Positions 42,662-50,895 of a stretch of DNA of 64,000 nt are shown here, in pieces (within the stretch, counting starts at the first letter, position 1; each line of letters begins with the position of its first letter). A program made the translations under genes and the position numbers. Under the pieces are notes generated by a model. The model was given only the letters and a program-made list of their open reading frames with translations, did not search any database and was not told the DNA's origin. Source of the DNA: Pseudomonadota bacterium (GTDB taxonomy: Bacteria > Pseudomonadota > Alphaproteobacteria > Rhizobiales > Xanthobacteraceae); NCBI GenBank assembly GCA_023386885.1, contig JAEWIX010000047.1, positions 1 through 64,000 of the forward strand, read 5' to 3'.

Positions 42662-43680
42662 CTTGTCTCCACCCGCGAGCGCGCGTTGCGCCAGAGCAGA
42701 ATGGGAATCAGCAAGCTGAACACCATCACGTCACGATAGGCACTGGCGACATAGGCAGAGGTCGATTCCAGGCCGCCGACGATCATCACACCGACCAGCG
42801 ACAGCGGATAATCAATCAAGCCGCCCATCGCGCCGCCGACAAATCCCTTCAGGCCGACCATGAAGCCCATTTCATAGTTGGCGGTGATGAGCGGTGCGAG
42901 CAGCATGCCACTCACAGCGCTGAAGGCCGCCGCCAACAGGAACGCCAGCGCGCCGGTGGCATTCACCGGAATGCCGCAAAATTGCGCGCCGAGCCGGTTC
43001 ATCGCCGACGCCTGCAACGCTTTACCGACCAGCGTGAATTCCGAGAACAAATAAAGGCCGCCCATCGCCAGCAGTGCCGTGATCAAAATCGCAAAACTTT
43101 GATAGGGGATAAATACCGGCCCCATCATCACGCCGCCCGCGGCGATCGCCTCAACGGGATAGGGATTGGCGCCCCAGATCAGGAGGCCGAGCCCCTGCAC
43201 ACTCATCGACACGCCGACCGAGATGATGACGAAGACGATGGTGGTCGCATTTGGAATCGGATGCACCGTGAAACGGTAGATCAGCGCACCGAGCGGGGCG
43301 ACCAGTATCAGCGCCACCACCATCATGCCGATCACCGGCAGGTGCAACGCAAGCGCGCCATAGGTGAGCACCAGCGCGACAATCCCCGCCACGATCAGTC
43401 CACCAGTATAAAACGAAGCCTGGCGCCAGTCCCGTCGCCAGCGGCCAGCGTCGAGAATGGCGCACAGCGCGAGCCCGCCGATCAGAAGATACAGCGTTCC
43501 GGGCATCCGCCCCTGCAACAGATCGGCGAGCGTCAGCGCGCCGAGCATCACGTACTCGCCTTGTGCGATGTTCACCACGCGCGTGACGGTGAACACCAGC
43601 ACAAGGCTGAGCGCGAGCAGCGCATAAACGAGGCCGTTGGTCAGACCATCGACCAGCAGAAACAGAACAGTATCGGTCAT
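42658..43680 (-). CDS. branched-chain-type ABC transporter permease (LivH family)
   Basis: The 340-residue permease has the LivH-type start LVDGLTNGLVYALLALSLVLVFTVTRVVNIAQGEYVMLGA, several further hydrophobic segments, and the C-terminal cytoplasmic loop GGMGGLIDYPLSLVG-like region. AAGG precedes the ATG. Only three bases separate it from the binding-protein gene. Confidence 0.86.
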   Translation of the reverse strand: MTDTVLFLLVDGLTNGLVYALLALSLVLVFTVTRVVNIAQGEYVMLGALTLADLLQGRMPGTLYLLIGGLALCAILDAGRWRRDWRQASFYTGGLIVAGIVALVLTYGALALHLPVIGMMVVALILVAPLGALIYRFTVHPIPNATTIVFVIISVGVSMSVQGLGLLIWGANPYPVEAIAAGGVMMGPVFIPYQSFAILITALLAMGGLYLFSEFTLVGKALQASAMNRLGAQFCGIPVNATGALAFLLAAAFSAVSGMLLAPLITANYEMGFMVGLKGFVGGAMGGLIDYPLSLVGVMIVGGLESTSAYVASAYRDVMVFSLLIPILLWRNARSRVETR

Positions 43681-43683
43681 GCC

Positions 43684-44865
43684 TTACTTGGATTCGTACA
43701 GGCGGAACTCACCGTTCTTGACCACGGCGATGAAGGTGCTCCGATGGTCAAGACCGAGATGGTCGGTGGCGCTGTAATTGAAGATGCCACCGACGCCGAC
43801 GAAATTCTTCACGTTCTCGATCTTGTCGCGCAGCGCCGCACGCGAGGCGTCGAGATCGTCAAGCTTGGCGCCGGCCTTCACGGCCTCCTCGGCGGCCTTC
43901 AACGTGATGTTGCCGGCATCCCACGACTGGCCGGGGAAGATATCCACCTTCGGCACATTGAAGCGCTTCTCGTAAAGCGCGGCAAACTTGGTGATGACGG
44001 GCTTCAGCGGGTTGCTGTCCGGCAAATCCTTGTAGACCAGCACCGGCGTGGTGCCGAGGAGCGCGCCTTCGACCTCCTGCTTGCCGATCGAGAGGAAAGC
44101 GTTATTGGCAGAGCCACCCGAGTGATAGATCGGCCCGGTGTAGCCGACGCGCTTGAGCGCCTGGTGCACCAGCGCCGCAGACGGCGGAATGGCATGAATA
44201 TAGACCGCGCTGGGATTGGATTGACGGACCTTCAAGGCTTGCGGCGTGAAGTTGGTGTCGGTGCGCGAGAAACGCTCCGATGCAACGATCTCGACGCCCT
44301 TGGCCTTGGCCACGCTTTGCATCGCGATCCAGCCGCCCTCGCCGAACGAGTCCTCCAGACCAAGGAACGCGACCTTCTTGAAGCCACGCTTGACCATGTC
44401 GTCGACGAGACCGGTCACCTGAAGCTGATCGGTGCTCGGCGTCTTGAAAATCCAGTGACGATCCTTCACCGGCTCGATCACACTCTGACCGAGCGCCAGC
44501 GAGATGTTCGGCACCTTGGCCTGCGTCACCGTCTCCAGAATCGCCATCGAGGTCGGCGTCGTCGTGCAGCAGATCACCACGTGCGCGCGATCCTCGGTGA
44601 TCAACTTGCGAACGTTGTTGACGGCCTTGGTCGGATCCGATCCGTCGTCATAGGTAATGAACTTGACGGTGAACGGGAGACTGGTGTCCTTGGCAAGCTG
44701 CTCCTGCAGCAATTCCAGCGCATTCTTTTCGGGCAGACCAAGCGCCGAGGCCGGTCCGGTCATCGCGACGACCGAGCCGATACGCAGTTCAGGCTTATCG
44801 GCCGCGTAGGCGGAGGCCGAGATGGCCAAGGCGGCCAAGGTGGAAACGACTGGCAGAATTCTCAT
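43684..44865 (-). CDS. branched-chain-type ABC substrate-binding protein
   Basis: A 393-residue LivK-like receptor with a Sec signal (RILPVVSTLAALAISASAYA, then ADKPELRIG), VVAMTGPASALGLPEKNALE, and the second-domain segment YSATDHLGLDHRSTF near the C-terminus. GGGGAG lies before the ATG. It is the first transporter gene after the dioxygenase gene, so the imported compound is probably the ring-cleavage substrate or its precursor. HAAT receptors for aromatic acids are well known; the ligand here is inferred. Confidence 0.86.
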   Translation of the reverse strand: MRILPVVSTLAALAISASAYAADKPELRIGSVVAMTGPASALGLPEKNALELLQEQLAKDTSLPFTVKFITYDDGSDPTKAVNNVRKLITEDRAHVVICCTTTPTSMAILETVTQAKVPNISLALGQSVIEPVKDRHWIFKTPSTDQLQVTGLVDDMVKRGFKKVAFLGLEDSFGEGGWIAMQSVAKAKGVEIVASERFSRTDTNFTPQALKVRQSNPSAVYIHAIPPSAALVHQALKRVGYTGPIYHSGGSANNAFLSIGKQEVEGALLGTTPVLVYKDLPDSNPLKPVITKFAALYEKRFNVPKVDIFPGQSWDAGNITLKAAEEAVKAGAKLDDLDASRAALRDKIENVKNFVGVGGIFNYSATDHLGLDHRSTFIAVVKNGEFRLYESK

Positions 44866-44978
44866 CTATTTCTCTCCCCTCTAAAAACCGTCAGAACATG
44901 ATTTGCGACTGAAGCAGCAGCGTCGAAGACGATCCGCTTCCATCACATCGTTTGTTGATCGCGTCTTCTCCGTGCGCG

Positions 44979-46004
44979 TCAGTCGAGAACGTAGGTCGGC
45001 ACCGCCGGCAGCAGCGGCGGCCTGGTTTCTTTCATGGCGGTACCGTCAAAGGTTTCCACCGCCATGGACTCCTCAAACCAGCGGCGCGGCGGCGGCGCGC
45101 CCCACAACGTCTGCCGCACCGGATTGTTGAGATTCCAGCGGATCGGCTCGCTGGCGGTGTTTCCGGTGAGATAGTCGCCGGTGTAAAGCTCGAAGCGATT
45201 GCCGTCCGGATCGCGCACATAGACGAACAGCGCGTTGGAGATGCCGTGCCGAGCCGGACCGCGCTCCAGACTGTCGGCATAGCCGGCCCCGGCGAGCATG
45301 TCGCAAGCGCGGATGATCGCCAGCGGCTCAGGCAGCGAGAAGCCGACATGATGCGCGGCCGGCCCCGCCCCGGTCATCACGGCAATATCGTGCACCGTCG
45401 ATTTGCGGAACAGCCAACTCGCCCAGATCCGCTTCTCCGGCGGATCGGATTCGGTCAGTTCGGCACAGCCGAACCCGAGTTCCTGCGTGTACCAGTCGTA
45501 GCCTGCCTGCGCGTCCGGCGTCAGTACGTTGGCGTGATCGATGCGGGTCGGCGAAGCGCCCTTGTGCAGATGATATTGCTGCACAAGCCACGGCACCTGC
45601 GCGATCTCGGCGTAGTAATCGATGATGAAACCGAATGGATCCTGCGTGCGCAGGGTGCGACCCTGCCCCAGCATGTCATTGCCGGCCCAGCGCGTCGGCA
45701 GGCCCAATTCCTCGAAGCGCGCCTTCATACGGTCGAGGTCTTCCTCCTCGGCGACCATGAAACCGATATGGCCGACGCCGGCGGACTCCGCTTTGCGCAG
45801 CACGAAGGTGTGATGCTGCTTGTCCTCGGTGCAGCGCAGATAGATGCGATTATCGTCGCGGGCAGTTTCGTGCAGTCCGATCAGATTGACATAAAAGTCG
45901 CGCGCCCGCTCGAGATCGGTGGTGCGGAACTCGATATGCCCCAACTTCTGGATGTTGGCGATATCCTTGATGCGGCCAGTGTTCACGATCATCCCCTTGC
46001 TCAT
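44979..46004 (-). CDS. extradiol ring-cleavage dioxygenase, homoprotocatechuate 2,3-dioxygenase type (VOC)
   Basis: This 341-residue type I extradiol dioxygenase has two VOC modules. In the catalytic C-terminal one the metal ligands are His157 (RIDHAN), His218/219 (AAHHVGF) and Glu272 (RFELYTGDY). His205 (STVHDIAV) corresponds to the acid-base His200 of the Brevibacterium/Arthrobacter enzyme. The tail WNLNNPVRQTLWG and W-F-E-E-S also match that enzyme's C-terminal lid. It should cleave a catechol next to the hydroxyls. The start is uncertain: ATG at 46004 lacks a clear ribosome site, and ATG at 45992 has AAGGGG abutting it. Confidence 0.88.
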   Translation of the reverse strand: MSKGMIVNTGRIKDIANIQKLGHIEFRTTDLERARDFYVNLIGLHETARDDNRIYLRCTEDKQHHTFVLRKAESAGVGHIGFMVAEEEDLDRMKARFEELGLPTRWAGNDMLGQGRTLRTQDPFGFIIDYYAEIAQVPWLVQQYHLHKGASPTRIDHANVLTPDAQAGYDWYTQELGFGCAELTESDPPEKRIWASWLFRKSTVHDIAVMTGAGPAAHHVGFSLPEPLAIIRACDMLAGAGYADSLERGPARHGISNALFVYVRDPDGNRFELYTGDYLTGNTASEPIRWNLNNPVRQTLWGAPPPRRWFEESMAVETFDGTAMKETRPPLLPAVPTYVLD

Positions 46005-46139
46005 TGTCGCAACCGGCGCCGGTGGAAGGACACTACGGCCGCTCTCCAATCCGCAGGTTAGCGCTCGGCTGGGGGGCGTCTGTATCAGCCGCTACCAAGC
46101 GCCGATATTCTTTGCCGCCTCGCCTCCCTGGCCGGAACG

Positions 46140-46553
46140 TTATTTCGGGGCGTAGGCCACCGCCTTGATCTCGATAATGAGGCCCGGCCGCGCCAGACCG
46201 GCGATCTCGAGGATGGTCCAGGTCGGGAACGGCTCGTGGACATAGCGGCCCTTGATCTCGACGAACTTGCTGAGATGGTTCTGCAACCCGACGTGATAGC
46301 TCACCAGTTCGACGATATCGTCGAGCGAGGCGCCGGCCTCCTCCAGCACGATCCTGAGCCGGTCGAAGGCATTGACGATCTGGCCTTCATCATTGGCGGG
46401 CATCGATCCGTCCGGGTTAAGGCCGATCTGGCCGGCGACATACAGAAAATCACCAGCGCGCACCGCCGGCGAATAGCCGAACTTCTTGAAGATGGTCGAT
46501 CCGTCGGGCGTGGCGAAAATCGGATTAGTGGAGTTGATGGCCTGTTTCTTCAT
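46140..46553 (-). CDS. second RidA/YjgF-family protein
   Basis: The 137-residue protein has FGYSPAVRAGDFLYVAGQIGLNPDGSM, the central helix NAFDRLRIVLEEAGASLDDIVEL, and the C-terminal FPTWTILEIAGLARPGLIIEIKAVA. GGAG lies 8 bases before the ATG. It differs strongly from the RidA at 39732-40127, so the two are not a recent duplication. It lies between the monooxygenase and the dioxygenase genes, where an aminomuconate-type deaminase would be expected if the aromatic carries an amino group. Confidence 0.85.
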   Translation of the reverse strand: MKKQAINSTNPIFATPDGSTIFKKFGYSPAVRAGDFLYVAGQIGLNPDGSMPANDEGQIVNAFDRLRIVLEEAGASLDDIVELVSYHVGLQNHLSKFVEIKGRYVHEPFPTWTILEIAGLARPGLIIEIKAVAYAPK

Positions 46554-46575
46554 GTTTGAGCTCCGGTGGTCGAAA

Positions 46576-47802
46576 TCAGATGCGCGCGGTCGGGGGTAAC
46601 GGCAGGTCAAGCAGCAGCCGACCGTAAGGCTCGCCGATGGCGTCGGGTTGCAGCAGCATATGGCTGCTCATGGCGTGAACGTCGCGGAACAGCCGCTCGA
46701 TCCGCGTCCCGCTCGGCAGCACCGAGCCGCCCAGCGCGGCGAACAACCGCTGCGTGGTCTGCAAGGCGAGCCGCGATGCGACCGCAAAACGGGTGCGCAT
46801 GGCGGCGCGTTCGATGAGGCTGACGTGTCCCGTACCTGCCAATTCAAGGATTGCGTCGGCATCATCGAGCAATGCGCGACGCAAGATTGCCAAGGTCGCT
46901 TCGCTGGTTGCCGCCTCGATCTGCGCGACGCGATCCTCGACCAGCGCCTTTTGCGCCGCAGGGCTGACTTTTGCTTTAGCAATGGCGCGAAACTCTTCCA
47001 CCACCGCCGAGGCAACACCCAACGTCGGCGCCAACGTGGACATGGCATTGATCGGATTCAGCGGCGCGGCAGTGATCGCGCCGTGCTGCGGACAGGTCGG
47101 ATGACAGCCGCCGTCCTGCAACACCTGCCAGTTCATCCAGCGATGCGCGGGCACGAACGTCTTCGTCAGCGAGATATCCTTGCTGCCGGTGCCGCGCATG
47201 CCGAGCACATTCCAGCTTGCCTGATCGACGGCAAAAGCATCCGCCGGCACCAGCACCACATGCGGCACCATCTGCCCGTCGACGGGAATCGGCACCAGAA
47301 GGCCCGCCCAGGTGGCGACATCGATGCCGGAGGCATAGCGCCAGCGGCCGCTGAGCAGGATGCCGCCCTCCACCGGCTCCGCCACCAAGTCCTGCCCTAC
47401 ACCGCCGGTCAGCAGCGACACGATCGTCGGCTTGCCGGAGAGAAAGATATCGCGCTGGGCTTCCGCCGAAAATTTCCCGATCATCACCACGTTGGCGCTG
47501 GAGAGACCGAGAATCCAGGCGGAGGATGAACAGCCGCGCGCGACCTCATAGGTCGCTTCCCATGCGGCGCGTGGGTCGAGGCCGAGGCCGCCATAGGCGC
47601 TCGGCTGGGTGATGCGGAACAGATCGTTCGCTACCATCCGTTCCACCACTTCGGGCAAAAGGCTGCGGCGTTGCTCGATCTCGGCAGCCTTGCCTTGCAG
47701 CCAGTCTCGCATCCCGGCCGCATTGGCCACTACGGCGGCGGCGCTGACGCTGCCCTCTTCCGTTGGCCGGTTCTCCGCCTGCGCAAGTGCCATTGACGCC
47801 AT
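46576..47802 (-). CDS. acyl-CoA-dehydrogenase-fold flavin monooxygenase (two-component, HsaA/HpaB-like)
   Basis: The roughly 408-residue protein is related to acyl-CoA dehydrogenases but belongs with group D two-component monooxygenases. It has ITQPSAYGGLGLDPRAAWEATYEVARGCSSSAWI, SGRWRYASGIDVATWAGLLVP, NVLGMRGTGSKDISL and a C-terminal ALGGSVLPSGTRIERLFRDVHAMSSH. These enzymes hydroxylate phenols using reduced flavin supplied by a separate reductase. The frame runs further upstream to 47994, but GGAG before the ATG at 47802 and homology support the shorter form. The flavin reductase at 48605-49102 is the likely partner. The product catechol would feed the dioxygenase. Confidence 0.83.
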   Translation of the reverse strand: MASMALAQAENRPTEEGSVSAAAVVANAAGMRDWLQGKAAEIEQRRSLLPEVVERMVANDLFRITQPSAYGGLGLDPRAAWEATYEVARGCSSSAWILGLSSANVVMIGKFSAEAQRDIFLSGKPTIVSLLTGGVGQDLVAEPVEGGILLSGRWRYASGIDVATWAGLLVPIPVDGQMVPHVVLVPADAFAVDQASWNVLGMRGTGSKDISLTKTFVPAHRWMNWQVLQDGGCHPTCPQHGAITAAPLNPINAMSTLAPTLGVASAVVEEFRAIAKAKVSPAAQKALVEDRVAQIEAATSEATLAILRRALLDDADAILELAGTGHVSLIERAAMRTRFAVASRLALQTTQRLFAALGGSVLPSGTRIERLFRDVHAMSSHMLLQPDAIGEPYGRLLLDLPLPPTARI

Positions 47803-47874
47803 CGGCTCCATCCGAAAAACTGATGCCGCAACGCTAGCCCGACCGATTTCCGCTGGGCTGTATCGCCCTATACG

Positions 47875-47887
47875 AGATGGCGCATCT
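47875..47887. promoter_or_regulatory. small dyad between the monooxygenase and Crp/Fnr genes
   Basis: AGATG-GCG-CATCT is a perfect 5-bp-arm inverted repeat in the 105-base divergent gap. It is short and could be chance, but the position fits a site for the adjacent Crp/Fnr-type regulator. Confidence 0.25.
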
Positions 47888-47907
47888 TTTCCGTTCAATC
47901 TGGGATC

Positions 47908-48591
47908 ATGCCCCGGACCACGCATTCCATGACGAAAAAGAAACTCGGCACATGGCGTATCGATCGACAGTTGGTCGAACAGATCAGCCGTCACGCCGCC
48001 TTCGGCCGTCGCCGCAAGTTCAAGAAAAACGCCATGCTCTATGAGCAGGGTGAGGTCTCGACGCGGTTCTACTTCGTGCTCAAGGGCCTGGTGCAGATAT
48101 CGATCTTTCGCGCCGACGGCTCCGAGGTCGTGCTGGAGTTGATGGGACCGGAAACCGTTTGTGGCGAGGGTTCAGCTTTCGACGGCCTGCCGCGTTTCTC
48201 CAGCGCCGCTGCCATCGAGGACACCGAGGCGATCGAATTCGACACCTCGAAGATGACCGAGATCTTTCGCGCCCATCCGGAGTTCGCGACCTCGCTGCTG
48301 CGCGTTACCAGCCTGAAACAGCGCGTCGTCGCCATTCGCCTCAAGCATCTCGCATCGCGCGAACCTCAGGATCGCATCATGGAGTTGCTGACGCGGCTTG
48401 AGGAGATGTTCGCGATCGATCACCCGAAAGGACGGCTGCTCGTCACTCACGTCACGCATGAGCAGATCGCGACCATGACTGGCACGTCGCGCGTCACGGT
48501 GACGCGCACCTTGCAAAAGCTGCGGGAGCAGAATCGCATCGATATCGTCGATGGGCATATCCTGCTCAAACGCCGGTCGGATGCGAATTGA
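47908..48591 (+). CDS. Crp/Fnr-family transcriptional regulator
   Basis: The 227-residue regulator has an N-terminal cyclic-nucleotide-type beta-barrel (MLYEQGEVSTRFYFVLKGLVQISIF, GPETVCGEGSAFDGLPRFSSAAA) and a C-terminal helix-turn-helix (VTHEQIATMTGTSRVTVTRTLQKLREQ). No N-terminal cysteine cluster of FNR type is present. It is divergent from the monooxygenase/RidA/dioxygenase genes and likely regulates them. ATG at 47929 is an alternative start. The barrel closely resembles that of the second Crp/Fnr protein at 49197-49886. Confidence 0.86.
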   Translation: MPRTTHSMTKKKLGTWRIDRQLVEQISRHAAFGRRRKFKKNAMLYEQGEVSTRFYFVLKGLVQISIFRADGSEVVLELMGPETVCGEGSAFDGLPRFSSAAAIEDTEAIEFDTSKMTEIFRAHPEFATSLLRVTSLKQRVVAIRLKHLASREPQDRIMELLTRLEEMFAIDHPKGRLLVTHVTHEQIATMTGTSRVTVTRTLQKLREQNRIDIVDGHILLKRRSDAN

Positions 48592-48604
48592 TCAGCCAGG
48601 CATT

Positions 48605-49102
48605 CTACCCGCACGCCCTAAGAGGGTGTAGCCGCATCGCGCTGTAGCGGCCTTCATGATAAAGCAGCGGATGCTTCGCGGTGGCTGGACCGACAATCTC
48701 GCGCACTGCGCCGACGACGATGGTGTGATCGCCGCCCGGATACGTGCCGGCGACATCGCAGAAAATCGCCGCATTGCAGTCGGGAATCGTGAACCATTCA
48801 CCGTGTCGGGCACAGGCGTCTACGGTCCATCTTTCGGCGTGTCCGGCGAAGTAGCCGGAAATGTGCTGCTGCGCATCCGACAGGATGTTGATCGAGAACG
48901 AACCGTGTTGCATGACCGCGCGCCCGGCACGGCTCTCGTTGCGGGCGCAGAAAAGTAGAAGCGGCGGGTCAAGACTGAGCGAAGTGAGCGAGTTGACGGT
49001 CAGGCCGACCGGTCCCTCATCGCCAGCCGTCAGCACCACCGCAACGCCGGTGGCGAAACGCCCCATCAGGCGACGAAACGTCAAGGCAGCAGTATCAATC
49101 AT
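48605..49102 (-). CDS. flavin reductase (HpaC-like component of two-component monooxygenase)
   Basis: The roughly 165-residue flavin-reductase-domain protein starts near M-I-D-T-A-A-L-T-F-R-R-L-M-G-R-F-A-T-G-V and has GLTVNSLTSLSLDPPLLLFCARNES, FSINILSDAQQHISGYFAG and DHTIVVGAV. These are standard for the HpaC/NtaB family that reduces FMN or FAD with NAD(P)H. The start is ambiguous (ATG 49102 or 49120). It is convergent with the Crp/Fnr gene and is probably the electron donor of the monooxygenase at 46576-47802, although not cotranscribed with it. Confidence 0.83.
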   Translation of the reverse strand: MIDTAALTFRRLMGRFATGVAVVLTAGDEGPVGLTVNSLTSLSLDPPLLLFCARNESRAGRAVMQHGSFSINILSDAQQHISGYFAGHAERWTVDACARHGEWFTIPDCNAAIFCDVAGTYPGGDHTIVVGAVREIVGPATAKHPLLYHEGRYSAMRLHPLRACG

Positions 49103-49196
49103 CCACGTCGTCCCGACCATTGCATCGACCGGAGCATGACGGATCGCGTCGGGAAATGTCGTATCGCAGTACACAGCCCGCGACGGTGCGGCAAGC

Positions 49197-49886
49197 TTAT
49201 GCGAGCAGGTTCTCACCAGGGCCGAAAGGTGCGCGTATCAGCTCATAGTGACCGCGCTTGCAGAGCACCGCGCCGTCGCGCCGCAACTTCTGCATCGCCC
49301 GCGTCACCGTGATCCTCGATGCGCCGATCAGATTGGCGATTTGCTGATGCGTGAGAATGATGGTTGGCGAATCCGGCGTCGTAATCTGCGACAGAAGTTC
49401 GGTGATGCGCACCTCGGGTGAAGCTTGCGTCACCTGCGCGAGCCGCGTCGCCAACATGCGCTGCTTCAGCGCGATGGTCTGCACCACCAGCGGTGAAAGC
49501 GCCGCATGAGTCGACATCAGCTTACAGAAATCCGCGGCCGGAATCACCAGTGCCTCGCAATCCTCAAGAACGTTGGCACTGGAGAAGCGCGGCAGGCCGT
49601 CGAAGGCCGCGCCCTCGCCACACAGGGCTCCGGCACCGACGATATCGATCAGGAGTTCCTGCCCATCGGGACGCAGCATGGTGATGCCGACGCGGCCCGA
49701 CACCACAACAAAGACCTGATCGCTCACTTCGTCCTGACGATAAAGCGCCCGTCCTTTTGTGAACTTGCGGCGCACCAGAGCCGGCGCAAGACCGAGAAGA
49801 TAAGCCAGCATCGCCTGCGGAACGCGCAGCGTCTCGCTTACCCCGGCGCGCACACTCTGGGAAACCGCCGGCTGGATCTGGGACAT
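49197..49886 (-). CDS. second Crp/Fnr-family transcriptional regulator
   Basis: The 229-residue regulator has a nucleotide-binding-type barrel (ALYRQDEVSDQVFVVVSGRVGITML, GAGALCGEGAAFDGLPRFSSANV) and the helix-turn-helix LTHQQIANLIGASRITVTRAMQKLRRDG. The barrel segment C-G-E-G-x-A-F-D-G-L-P-R-F-S-S is shared with the neighbouring Crp/Fnr protein, so the two are paralogues answering perhaps to related signals. Its stop is just upstream of the flavin reductase gene; both are on the minus strand. Confidence 0.86.
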   Translation of the reverse strand: MSQIQPAVSQSVRAGVSETLRVPQAMLAYLLGLAPALVRRKFTKGRALYRQDEVSDQVFVVVSGRVGITMLRPDGQELLIDIVGAGALCGEGAAFDGLPRFSSANVLEDCEALVIPAADFCKLMSTHAALSPLVVQTIALKQRMLATRLAQVTQASPEVRITELLSQITTPDSPTIILTHQQIANLIGASRITVTRAMQKLRRDGAVLCKRGHYELIRAPFGPGENLLA

Positions 49887-49943
49887 CCTGTCACTCCATG
49901 AATGACGGCCGCGAATACCGGCGGCGATTGCTCCTGCCAGCCT

Positions 49944-50873
49944 TTATATCACCGCCGTCGCGCGGAGCCACTGCGTCATCGCCTCGTGCTCGGCCTGGGC
50001 CGCATCGCACAACGCTCTCGCGCGCACAAACCCGTGAATGAGGCCGAGGCCGGGCCGGAAGGTGACGGCAACGCCGGCAGCTTTCAACCGTTCGGCATAG
50101 ACGTGGCCATCGTCGCGCAGCGGATCGTGCTCCGCCACCACGACAAATGCCGGCGGCAGTCCCGACAAATTCTCGCAGCGTATCGGCACGGCAAGCGGAT
50201 TTCGACGTTGATCAGCGTCGGGACAATACTGATTCCAGAACCAGATCATCTCCGCCGCCTTCAGGTAAGGTGCCTGGGCTTCGCTGATGTAGGACGGACG
50301 CTGGAAATCGACATCGACACACGGATAAAGCAGCAGTTGCCCGCGCAATTGCAACGGACCGTCGCGAAACGCGATCGTCATCGCCGCCGCGAGATTGCCG
50401 CCGGCGGAATCACCACCGACGAAAATGGCCGCAGGATCGATGCCGACTGCGCTCGCATTGGCAAATGTCCATGCGACCACCGCTCGGCAATCCTCCATCG
50501 GCGCGGGAAACGGATGTTCGGGCGCGCGGGCATAGTCCACGCTGATCACGATGCACGGCGTATCCGCCGCGATCGCGGCGGTAATTGAATCGTGGCTGTC
50601 GATGCTGCCAATCACCCAGCCGCCGCCATGCATGTAAATCAGCGCTGGGAGCGGCTGCGACACGCGAGGACGATAGATGCGCACGCGCACCGGCCGTGGA
50701 CCGTCGATGATGCGGGTTTCAACGTCTAAGCCCTCGGGATAGGGCGTACGCGCCGCCGCGGACAGGCGCTCGACCCGTTCACGCCAGACATCGACCGGCA
50801 ACGAGAGAACCGGCTCAGGCCACGCCTCCTCCAGTCGTGCGATGAACGGAGTGAGTTGCGGATCGATGGCCAT
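49944..50873 (-). CDS. alpha/beta hydrolase, hormone-sensitive-lipase-type esterase
   Basis: The 309-residue esterase has the HSL motif MHGGGWVIGSIDSHD (oxyanion hole), the nucleophile elbow VGGDSAGGNLA, the acid Asp in VVVAEHDPLRDDG and the His in GLIHGFVRAR, so the triad is complete. It is the last gene of the minus-strand operon that begins with the LigB-type gene. It could hydrolyse an ester or lactone intermediate. AGGA precedes the ATG. Confidence 0.86.
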   Translation of the reverse strand: MAIDPQLTPFIARLEEAWPEPVLSLPVDVWRERVERLSAAARTPYPEGLDVETRIIDGPRPVRVRIYRPRVSQPLPALIYMHGGGWVIGSIDSHDSITAAIAADTPCIVISVDYARAPEHPFPAPMEDCRAVVAWTFANASAVGIDPAAIFVGGDSAGGNLAAAMTIAFRDGPLQLRGQLLLYPCVDVDFQRPSYISEAQAPYLKAAEMIWFWNQYCPDADQRRNPLAVPIRCENLSGLPPAFVVVAEHDPLRDDGHVYAERLKAAGVAVTFRPGLGLIHGFVRARALCDAAQAEHEAMTQWLRATAVI

Positions 50874-50895
50874 GAGAATGTCCTGACGGTTTGAA

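Noticed and set aside
42484..44901. 805-codon frame on the plus strand
   Set aside because: It lies antisense to three well-supported transporter genes and has a low-complexity His/Arg/Gln composition; an artefact of high GC content.
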